Shown here: one piece after another, positions 1-5,339 of the stretch
Position numbering within the stretch: the first letter of the stretch is position 1
Layout of the letters: each line of letters starts with the position of its first letter
NCBI RefSeq assembly: GCF_001280005.1
Contig: NZ_LGDW01000148.1
Span: 1-5,378 of the forward strand
Direction: 5' to 3'
Source of the DNA: Streptomyces sp. NRRL WC-3618
GTDB taxonomy: Bacteria > Actinomycetota > Actinomycetes > Streptomycetales > Streptomycetaceae
Length of the DNA: 5,378 bases
Translations under genes and position numbers: made by a program
Notes under the pieces: model-generated
Databases searched by the model: none
What the model saw: the letters and a program-made list of their open reading frames with translations, nothing else
What the model was told of the DNA's origin: nothing

Positions 1-47
1 GAGGCGACACCCGGGCCCTCGGCCTGCACAGCCTCAACCCACGGCAC
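1..47. other. Left edge, no gene assigned
   Basis: This short stretch lies beyond the terminator of the toxin operon. Plus-strand frame 3 is open here and has strongly G/C-biased third positions for its first 15 or so codons. It could be the tail of a convergent plus-strand gene entering from the left, but the bias fades after about position 55 and no stop is met before the frame runs deep into the antisense of the toxin gene. A minus-strand reading is also open. The stretch is too short to decide. Confidence 0.3.
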
Positions 48-80
48 AAAAACGGTCCACCAACTCCGTCGGCGGACCGT
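48..80 (-). terminator. Rho-independent terminator of the RES toxin operon
   Basis: A perfect 7-bp inverted repeat (ACGGTCC at 52-58, GGACCGT at 74-80) encloses a 15-base loop. On the minus strand the second arm runs into a five-T tract (52-48), the layout of an intrinsic terminator. The stem overlaps the toxin stop codon (80-82), so the hairpin sits directly at the end of the operon. Confidence 0.7.
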
Positions 81-742
81 CACGAAACTTCGAGGTTAGC
101 TTTGCTGGTGCCGCACGGTTCTTCGACGAAAATTCCAATGTCTTCCAGTCGGGCGATTAGGTTGTCATCAATATTAAGGATCTTTGATTTCCATGGCCGC
201 TCTCCCTCTTGGTCGAAAAGAGCTATTCCGTGGGCGGCAACTCCAGTGTCGAACCGAGTGCGGAATCGAATCGCCTCAAACTGATGCTCCTTCCGCTTCC
301 CTGGCGTCTCGTCGAAGACTTTCGCATACTGCTGGGGTACGTCATATGGCGTCATGGTGACGAGTTCGTTCGTTACTCTGTAGCGGAGTGCTCCACGGGT
401 TGTCAGATTCGCTGCGTCAACCGTCTTGGGCAATTCATAGCAATGTATTTCTCGCTCGTTGACTAGCTTGGGGATCAGCACAACGGCTGGCCCGCCATTG
501 CACCAGTCAGGACCGATACTCTCCAAGATACCCGTCAATGGGTCAGTGCCAACGTAGCAGGTGCCACGTGGCGCGCTCAGGTCAAACCGGCATTCCCCGC
601 AGTGACAGAACCACCAGGCACCCTTGCCACGTTTAGCGGCCCGATAAATCCTCTGTCCAGGCTTCAATTCACTCTTGGGGAACTTACTCCACGGCAAGGA
701 CATGTCGGGGGGAGGTAGTGCCACTGTGTTTCGGCTCTTCAT
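80..742 (-). CDS. RES-domain toxin (NAD+ phosphorylase/NADase-like), toxin of an MbcT/ParT/RES type TA system
   Basis: A 220-residue protein. Characterised members of this family (MbcT of Mycobacterium tuberculosis, ParT and other RES toxins) cleave or phosphorolyse cytoplasmic NAD+ and stop growth unless the cognate antitoxin is bound. Visible family marks: RIYRA (31-35), WWF...RFDL (43-55), GTCY (60-63), a central Glu in GILES (about 74), and TTRGALRYRV (114-123). Towards the C-terminus come AIRFRTRFDTG (157-167) and GIALF (172-176), where the family usually has Y-x-S-R. Here the name-giving Ser appears to be Thr162. Three cysteines (46, 48, 51) replace the usual small polar residues after WWF. 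I chose the ATG at 742 because it overlaps the antitoxin stop as ATGA; an in-frame GTG lies three codons upstream (751). The length is normal to slightly long for the family. The gene is less G/C-rich than the right half of the window, suggesting acquisition. The domain call is strong; activity is inferred. Confidence 0.88.
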   Translation of the reverse strand: MKSRNTVALPPPDMSLPWSKFPKSELKPGQRIYRAAKRGKGAWWFCHCGECRFDLSAPRGTCYVGTDPLTGILESIGPDWCNGGPAVVLIPKLVNEREIHCYELPKTVDAANLTTRGALRYRVTNELVTMTPYDVPQQYAKVFDETPGKRKEHQFEAIRFRTRFDTGVAAHGIALFDQEGERPWKSKILNIDDNLIARLEDIGIFVEEPCGTSKANLEVS

Positions 743-1458
743 CGTGACCACCGACTTGCGGTTGCTCGCGCCACCTTTAGTGCGGCCTCAGTGTCTCCAT
801 CACTGAGCGCCTCCACGACGCTGCGGTCGTTCAGGGTCGACAGCGGTTTGCGTAGCCAGGAGGCAATGGTCCAGGACAAATCTGCGTCATCATCCGGAAA
901 TGCGCGGAGAATATTTCCAAGTCCAGGCAAAACGTGCTTACCCCTGAACTGAAATGCCGGATAGACGATCTGCCCATCCTTAGTATGTAGAGCGATAATA
1001 GAGCGATCGCCGGCCATTCTATCGAGTAGATTATGTGGTAGTCCTATCAGGATTCGCACTTGATCGGCGAGGTAGACAGGCCCGATTACCCTTCGCCATC
1101 TGGGGCTGTCCAGGATTATCGTTTCTGGAAGTGTCGGCGGTGCCTCCACTGCGTCTACTCGACTAGCGCGGGCGCCTGGATTGGCTAGAACCTTGCGCAC
1201 TCCGTAGGTGAGTGCAAGGCGGTCATGCCCACCGAGTTTCAGTGGTTTTCGCGTACCGGTCACCATCTCCGTGACAATTTCCTCGGCAGGAACCATGTGC
1301 CAGGCGCCCTTCACACCTTTGCGCGCTTGTATTTTCTGCGCTGCCCGCCGCACGTCGCCCTTAGTGAAGTACAACTTCCCCTGGTCGGAACGAATTTTCT
1401 TCCTACCTTTGTAGCGTTCGGCCCGTACCTGCGGCCTGGGTGTGCGGATCGGACTCAT
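739..1458 (-). CDS. MbcA/ParS/Xre-type antitoxin (DUF2384-like C-terminus) with a long N-terminal extension
   Basis: A 239-residue partner of the RES toxin, predicted to bind and neutralise it and possibly to repress the operon. The last 85 residues match the antitoxin toxin-binding (MbcA/ParS) pattern: DGQIVYPAFQF (161-171), VLPGLGNILRAF (176-187), SWTIASWLRKPLSTLNDRS (195-213), then the ALSDGD...ALKVAR block (217-231). Before it, a helical segment (YLADQVRILIGLP, 129-141) followed by SIIALHT fits the helix-turn-helix-like part of this family. The first 125 residues are a basic extension (KGRKKIRSDQGK, RRAAQKIQARKG) that I do not recognise; typical single-module antitoxins of this kind are only about 110-160 residues. 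The stop overlaps the toxin start by four bases, the usual antitoxin-first order. I prefer the ATG at 1458, preceded by AAGG about ten bases upstream. A GTG at 1554 would add 32 low-complexity residues and has no visible ribosome-binding site. Confidence 0.82.
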   Translation of the reverse strand: MSPIRTPRPQVRAERYKGRKKIRSDQGKLYFTKGDVRRAAQKIQARKGVKGAWHMVPAEEIVTEMVTGTRKPLKLGGHDRLALTYGVRKVLANPGARASRVDAVEAPPTLPETIILDSPRWRRVIGPVYLADQVRILIGLPHNLLDRMAGDRSIIALHTKDGQIVYPAFQFRGKHVLPGLGNILRAFPDDDADLSWTIASWLRKPLSTLNDRSVVEALSDGDTEAALKVARATASRWSR

Positions 1459-1608
1459 GGCGGGCGCCTTGTCTCTTGCACTTTGAGCGGTGCTCCACGG
1501 AGCGACTCCTTCTTCATCGTCGCCTGGTCGCAGCCCTGCCGCCACTTGTGTCACGAGCCGACGTCAGCCGTACACGCGCCAGCATGCAAGAGAATCGGAG
1601 CGGCCAGC

Positions 1609-1770
1609 GGTTCCAGTAGGGGGCCAAACAGGGGGCCAAACGAAGCAGCCGCCGCAGGACTGTCCCGGACAGCCATGGACAGGCATGGAATCAAACAGGC
1701 AGGTCAACGCGCCCGAGCCGAGGCCACAGGGCGCCTGATCGCGTTCGGGAGCAAGCGGTCTAGAAGCAAA
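1609..1770. repeat. Diverged direct repeat, copy 1 (about 160 bp)
   Basis: Matches 2113-2272 in the same orientation and at nearly the same length (162 versus 160 bp). Shared blocks in order: GGTTCCAG (1609-1616); two GGGGGCCAAAC units separated by one A (1619-1629, 1631-1641) followed by GA; GCAGCCGC; a palindrome centred on TCCCGGA (1660-1672); CAAAC..GCAGG.CA (about 1693-1706); and CTGATC.CGTTCGGGAGCAAGC (1735-1756) ending in AGAAGCAAA. The stretches between blocks are diverged, so the duplication is old or the blocks are under selection. It resembles integrase-type attachment or arm-site architecture, but no integrase gene is in the window. Confidence 0.75.
1660..1672. repeat. 13-bp palindrome in repeat copy 1
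   Basis: CTGTCC-C-GGACAG is perfectly self-complementary around a single central C. The equivalent in copy 2 (2161-2173) is CGGTCC-C-GGACCG. Both arms changed together, so the symmetry is kept. It may be a protein-binding or crossover site, or a short hairpin. Confidence 0.6.
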
Positions 1771-1888
1771 GTCTGCGCCGTCCCACACCTAGCCCATCTG
1801 CCTGCCCCGACGCGCGCCATCTGGACAACGCATCAAGAGTTGATCCCGGTGGCGCGCATCGCGTTCATACTTACAGTGGAGTACCGAC

Positions 1889-2074
1889 ATGACATGGCAA
1901 GAGGACTACACAAGCTTCGTGAATAAAGCACGGGAGCACGCCACCAAAGCAGAGCACACGCCAACTGCGGGAGACCAGTACATGCGTGAGACTAACGCCG
2001 CTCTCGCGGTCTACTGGTCAATGGAAGCTGCACGAGTCTGGAGAGAGAACAATCGGCAGGATCATGACCCCTGA
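1889..2074 (+). CDS. Small hypothetical protein, 61 residues
   Basis: I do not recognise this family. The gene starts with ATG seven bases after a good ribosome-binding site (GGAG, 1878-1881), which separates it from the many chance frames here. The product is hydrophilic, with a Trp/Tyr-rich composition (MTWQEDY at the start, VYWSMEAARVW near 41-51). It looks largely helical, with an Ala/Lys/Glu-rich N-terminal half (VNKAREHATKAEH, 11-23) and a second helix from about 34 to 54. There is no signal peptide, membrane segment or cysteine. It is the only plausible gene on the plus strand and lies exactly between the two repeat copies, as a cargo or remnant gene of a small element might. The third-position G/C bias is weaker than in the right-hand genes. 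Confidence 0.6.
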   Translation: MTWQEDYTSFVNKAREHATKAEHTPTAGDQYMRETNAALAVYWSMEAARVWRENNRQDHDP

Positions 2075-2112
2075 GTGCGTGCTGACCAGCTCAGATGACA
2101 CCTGACGGAACA

Positions 2113-2272
2113 GGTTCCAGGGGGCCAAACAGGGGGCCAAACGATGCAGCCGCAGAAGAACGGTCCCGGACCGTAGTGGACTGCGCCGGAGGCAAACGAG
2201 CAGGCCAGTACCCCCGATGCAAGGTCATAGAGGGGTCTGATCACGTTCGGGAGCAAGCAGTTCAGGAGTAAA
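2113..2272. repeat. Diverged direct repeat, copy 2 (about 160 bp)
   Basis: The partner of 1609-1770. Blocks: GGTTCCAG (2113-2120), GGGGGCCAAAC twice (2120-2130, 2132-2142) followed by GA, GCAGCCGC, palindrome (2161-2173), CAAACGAGCAGGCCA (about 2193-2207), CTGATCACGTTCGGGAGCAAGC (2237-2258), and a final AGGAGTAAA. Copy 2 lacks a TAG triplet found after GGTTCCAG in copy 1. The two copies start about 504 bp apart. Confidence 0.75.
2161..2173. repeat. 13-bp palindrome in repeat copy 2
   Basis: CGGTCC-C-GGACCG is a perfect palindrome around a central C. It holds the same place as CTGTCC-C-GGACAG in copy 1, with a matched pair of changes in the arms. Confidence 0.6.
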
Positions 2273-2364
2273 TCGGTGGCCCTCGAATGTGCTGTCACCG
2301 CGCATAGGTGTCGCCCTGCCGTGAAGGCAGTGCCCTGGCCATCCCCTTGCTCGGACCACGTAGC

Positions 2365-2398
2365 GAGGCCTCCGGAGAAGATGCTCTCCGGAGGCCTC
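2365..2398 (-). terminator. Strong hairpin terminator downstream of the HNH gene
   Basis: A perfect 14-bp stem (GAGGCCTCCGGAGA at 2365-2378, its complement at 2385-2398) encloses a 6-base loop. It lies about 30 bases past the stop codon of the minus-strand HNH gene. There is no T-tract, which is common for actinomycete terminators. Being symmetric, it could also stop plus-strand transcripts. Confidence 0.75.
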
Positions 2399-2430
2399 CT
2401 GGACGAGACAGCTGGGCCGAACCCGTCAGA

Positions 2431-3430
2431 TTAGCTCTCTGGCGAGCGACTCTTCAGCTGGCGACGTAGGTCTTGTGGAGTCGGCCAAGGTGCCTTGCGG
2501 TGGATCATGCGGTGGCAGTTCGAGCAAATGAGGGCCAGGTCCGAAAGCTTCGTAGTTCCCTCGCCGGCAACGTGCAAAGGGATGACATGGTGACACTCTA
2601 TGTAGCCTGCCCCCCCGGTCTCCGTACACCGCTTCGAAGTCGAACTCGCAGACCTCGCACGACAGTGCAAGACCGCGGCCTAGGACCGAGTCAATCTTCA
2701 TCTGTCGCAGCTTCTTGTCGCGCTCGCGGGCGACATGCCTGCGCAAGAGCAGGCGCCCTTCCGGGGCGCTGTAGTCGTCGAGATCGCTCTCGTCGCTGGG
2801 CGGAATTTCCTGGAATGATCCTGTTTCGAGTGCTTCCCGGATACGTCGTGCAGCTGCAGACATCTGCTGTGGGCGGGCTAGGAACTCGGCCAGAACGGCC
2901 TTGTCCATGGCGCCGCCGTTCGTCGGCTTGCCTGGGTAGTCGGGGTGCTGGGTGGCTATGTCGAAGGTCTTGCGGCCGACCCCGTTCGGGTTGCGGAAGG
3001 TCTCGCTGCGAGGGGCGTTTTGATGGTCAGGGAGCATCTGCAGCAGCCGGGACAGCTCCTGGACCCGTGGGTCGTCGGCATCCGTCCCCTTCCACCCGTT
3101 GCTCATGACCAGGTCGCAGGCGAGGATCACTTCGTCGCGGGACCAGTCAGGGTTGCGGATGAGCCTTACCTGGAATCCCTCACGTTTGAGCCAGGCCACG
3201 GCGTGCGCGCGGCCGCCGCTGAACTCATCCGCTGTGAGCGGCCGACCTTGGGTGTACCGGTGGGCCACTCCGGCAATTGCCTTGGAGTCGTATTCACGTC
3301 CTTCATGGAGCAGGACGTAGGACTGGGCGCCCTTGAAGCCGTACGTCTCAAGGAAGACCGGGCGGCCCAGCCGGTCGCACTCGTCCAGTGCCTTGAGGAC
3401 TGCTCGCCGGGTGATCGCTCCCTTTTCCAC
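2431..3430 (-). pseudogene. HNH endonuclease with ScoMcrA-like N-terminal domain, frameshifted before the HNH motif
   Basis: This looks like a type IV restriction-type nuclease that would cut modified DNA, but its reading frame is broken. The first 90 residues match the N-terminal head domain of ScoMcrA-type nucleases (VLKALDECDRLGRPVFLETYGF, with YDSKAIAGVAHRY and EFSGGRAHAVAWLKREGF). Residues 95-200 form a second region with SETFRNPNGVGRKTFDIATQ, also seen in HNH proteins of this kind. A zinc pair CEVC (258-261) follows. Then a run of seven C on the plus strand (2610-2616) puts the frame off: read as is, translation ends at 2426 without an HNH motif. Removing one base gives a 332-residue protein ending at 2431 with ECHHVIPLH (278-286), DLALICSNCHRMIHR (297-311) and the second zinc pair CSNC. 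It starts with GTG at 3430, overlapping the previous stop (TAGTG) with GAGG eight bases upstream, so it is translationally coupled. The break may be a sequencing error, a mutation or slippage. Confidence 0.82.
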
Positions 3431-5244
3431 TAGGCGGCCTCATCCTCGTCGTCTGCCCCCTCCTGCTCGTCTTCGGCGGCTGAGGACGCTGAGGACGCTG
3501 AGGACGCTGAGGAGACACTCTGGGCCTCCACGGCCTTCTCCCACCAGTCCTGTGCGTCGGCGGCAAGGTTCTGCAGCTTCTCCATCAGCTGGCGCGCATG
3601 AGTTTTGCCTTCCCTCTCAATCAACGGCACACCGTCGTCGTCAACAAGGCCGGCAAGGTTGCGCATCTCCGCCTCTAGGCTGCGGAGGGCGTCCTTGGTG
3701 GCGAGCACGCCGCGCTTGTAGTGCTCGTGCACGGCCTTGTCGGCGCTGAGGGGCGGTGGTGTCAGACCGCCCTTAGGCGCGAGCTTGGTGCGCAAAAAGT
3801 CGTTGTCGATGGGCAGGTCGTTTCCTGCACCGTCCTTGCGCGGCTGGCCCTGGTCGTCGACCTGTCGCGGCGGGAGGTCCGCCCTGTCGTCTTCGATCAC
3901 CTGGCGCAGGTGGCGGAGCCCGTGTTCAGTATCGGCGAGGGCTTCCATGACAGTGCCAGCACTCCGACGGTCACCACCAGGGCCCACGTCGTGACGCGGC
4001 CCGCTGATGGCGTTGCGCTTGGCGAGAACGTAGGCAGCCCGCACTCGCAGTTCGATGCCGGCAGGCCGCTCGTCCGCTACGTTCTCAATCTCCTTGAGAG
4101 CGGCCTGGTAGAGCTGCTCAGGAGAGCGCTTGGTCGGGTGCCACGTCATCTTCTGCAGGTCGGCGGGAAGCGTCTCGATGAGTACCTTCCGGAATCGCGC
4201 CAGCTCACCGTCGGACCATGCGCCACGCTTCTCCCTGACGATCAGTTCAACGGCCAAGGGCAGCTTGGTCTTCGTGGTGACACGAGTTCGCTTGCGCCCC
4301 GTCGGCTCGTTGGTGAGAACCAGGGCAATCGGCTGACGCACCGCGTTGTGGATCAGCGTCTCGTTCGTCGTGAACAGGTGAACTGAACGAGCGGCCCGGT
4401 CATCGCCGAAGGCCGCAATCTTGCGCGCCTCAGCTTCCTTAGGTGTGAGACGGCCAGCCAGCCAGTCAGCCTCCGCGTCGCTGGCAATCACTCCCGCAGA
4501 ACGAGCAGAGAGAAGACACTCTTCTGCGAGCGCGGTGTGCTTTGCCGCGTCAGTCCAGGGCTCCTTGGTATTCAGGTGGTCCTGGGCCACACGGGCCTTG
4601 ATGGCCTGCGACAGGTCGACGGCCCCGGCGACGTCCGGCACCACGCCGATGATGAGTTCGAAGTCCGTGACGGCGCAGCGGATCGCGCCCTTCTCAGTGG
4701 CCGAGATGTCCTCAACAGGCTGGCTGACGTAGCTGTTGATCTTGTCGATGTGAGCCTGCATCGAGCTGGCGTTACGGGGGAGAGTGAAGAGAACCTCCTC
4801 CGCTGTCGCACCCACGTTGTACAAGCCGTGACTCGTCCGGCTGGATCCTTCACGGACGAAGATGTGCGTGCTCGAGCTTTCGTCCGTGCCGTCGTAAAAG
4901 ACGGTGGTGGCGACGCCGATCGGCGGGTCCATGATGCCCTGCTCACCGATGTCCGGCTGCGGGCTGTTGCGGTTGCGGGTCGTCTCGATCGCCCAATCGA
5001 CTTGCTCAACGAGCGCGTCGCGGCTCTCAACATGGATGGCCAGCTCTCCCTCCCCTTCCTGCACGGCAGGTACCAAGGAGGCAGGCGGAGCGCCTACGGC
5101 CTGGGCCAGCGCGAACTGCACATGGTCGGCATTCCGCGGGTTGAGCGGGTCGGGAACAAGGCGCGACGTGTACACGGATCCGGAGATCACGAGCAGGTAC
5201 GCACCAGGGATGCGCCGCCTCTGGGGGTTGGTCACCTGCGGCAA
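3430..5244 (-). CDS. Unknown 604-residue protein with a possible ParB-like segment; partner of the HNH nuclease
   Basis: I do not recognise the family. Residues about 80-145 resemble a ParB/sulfiredoxin-like fold: a QGIMDPPIGVAT strand-turn (102-113), then THIFVREGSSRTSHGLYNVG (126-145), comparable to the 'GxxR' part of ParB-type and DGQHR-type domains. The middle (150-450) is soluble and mixed, without motifs I can name. Residues about 505-575 look helical or coiled-coil (KDALRSLEAEMRNL, RQLMEKLQNLAADAQDWWEK). The tail is four SSA repeats (578-589) followed by a strongly acidic end (EDEQEGADDEDEAA). There is no signal peptide or membrane segment. The stop overlaps the start of the HNH gene by one base, so the two are co-translated and probably work together; a role in recognition or control of the nuclease is inference. 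The start is uncertain: 5244 is TTG without a ribosome-binding site, GTG at 5235 is no better, and the frame stays open to a TGA at 5320-5322 without ATG or GTG. A +1 shift at 5258-5260 would join it to an ATG at 5305. Confidence 0.8.
   Translation of the reverse strand: MPQVTNPQRRRIPGAYLLVISGSVYTSRLVPDPLNPRNADHVQFALAQAVGAPPASLVPAVQEGEGELAIHVESRDALVEQVDWAIETTRNRNSPQPDIGEQGIMDPPIGVATTVFYDGTDESSSTHIFVREGSSRTSHGLYNVGATAEEVLFTLPRNASSMQAHIDKINSYVSQPVEDISATEKGAIRCAVTDFELIIGVVPDVAGAVDLSQAIKARVAQDHLNTKEPWTDAAKHTALAEECLLSARSAGVIASDAEADWLAGRLTPKEAEARKIAAFGDDRAARSVHLFTTNETLIHNAVRQPIALVLTNEPTGRKRTRVTTKTKLPLAVELIVREKRGAWSDGELARFRKVLIETLPADLQKMTWHPTKRSPEQLYQAALKEIENVADERPAGIELRVRAAYVLAKRNAISGPRHDVGPGGDRRSAGTVMEALADTEHGLRHLRQVIEDDRADLPPRQVDDQGQPRKDGAGNDLPIDNDFLRTKLAPKGGLTPPPLSADKAVHEHYKRGVLATKDALRSLEAEMRNLAGLVDDDGVPLIEREGKTHARQLMEKLQNLAADAQDWWEKAVEAQSVSSASSASSASSAAEDEQEGADDEDEAA
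3478..3513. repeat. 9-bp tandem repeat encoding Ser-Ser-Ala
   Basis: TGAGGACGC is repeated three times exactly (3481-3507), with partial units on both sides. In the minus-strand gene it encodes four Ser-Ser-Ala triplets just before the acidic C-terminal tail. The unit is a multiple of three, so copy-number change would alter linker length without breaking the frame. Confidence 0.85.
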
Positions 5245-5299
5245 TACGGCCGCCGGGTCAGTCCAGATGGTCGAGATAGTGGGCTTGATCCGCTTTGAC

Positions 5300-5339
5300 G
5301 GACATCCGAGATCAGGGGTTCAGCCCCGGGAGGATGTCC
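5300..5339 (-). promoter_or_regulatory. Nested hairpin over the gene junction, covering a possible start codon
   Basis: GGACATCC (5300-5307) and GGATGTCC (5332-5339) form a perfect 8-bp stem around a 24-base loop. Inside it GGGG (5315-5318) and CCCC (5324-5327) can form a second small stem. On the minus strand the ATG at 5305-5303 lies in the outer stem and the upstream gene's TGA (5314-5312) is in the loop. Ribosomes finishing the upstream gene would open the structure, which is consistent with translational coupling. It could equally be a weak terminator; there is no T-tract. Confidence 0.45.

Larger units (their letters stand above)
1459..1888. other. Gene-free stretch between the TA operon and the 61-codon gene
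   Basis: No convincing gene is found here. It should hold the promoter of the minus-strand TA operon, but I see no clear -35/-10 pair. Its main content is repeat copy 1 (1609-1770). Frames open across it on both strands (for example minus 1564-1788 and plus 1490-1738) lack ribosome-binding sites and family motifs. Just ahead of the 61-codon gene, TTGATC (1840-1845) and an AT-richer patch with CATACT (1866-1871) could be a weak plus-strand promoter, although the spacing of 20 is long. Confidence 0.45.
2075..2430. other. Gene-free stretch between the 61-codon gene and the HNH gene
   Basis: No gene is supported. It contains repeat copy 2 (2113-2272), about 90 bases in which I see nothing, and the strong hairpin terminator at 2365-2398. 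A minus-strand frame at 2062-2298 crosses the repeat and parallels one across copy 1. Both encode a WPPVWPP motif that comes only from the tandem GGGGGCCAAAC units. Confidence 0.5.

Noticed and set aside
1564..1600. Promoter of the TA operon (for example TTGCAT with a TACGGC or TGACGT partner on the minus strand)
   Set aside because: Spacing and -10 match are poor; no pair stands out from background.
1742..1770. Functional tRNA gene
   Set aside because: Only a tRNA-Pro-like fragment is present; the stems do not pair and there is no acceptor arm.
1564..1788. Minus-strand 74-codon frame sharing a WPPVWPP motif with the frame at 2062-2298
   Set aside because: The likeness comes from the DNA repeat, not from protein selection; neither frame has a ribosome-binding site, and the sequence outside the repeat is unrelated.
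1225..1926. Long plus-strand frame (233 codons)
   Set aside because: It lies antisense to the antitoxin gene and runs through the repeat; no family motifs and no ribosome-binding site.
1609..2272. CRISPR array
   Set aside because: Only two long diverged repeats, with no regular short repeats and spacers and no cas gene.
2473..3433. Plus-strand frames opposite the HNH gene
   Set aside because: Arg/Ser-rich shadow translations; the minus strand carries recognisable nuclease domains.
4537..5298. Plus-strand frames of 253 and 221 codons (also 3721-4386) opposite the 604-residue gene
   Set aside because: These are antisense shadows typical of high-GC coding DNA; the minus frame has the continuous length, coupling to the HNH gene and sensible composition.
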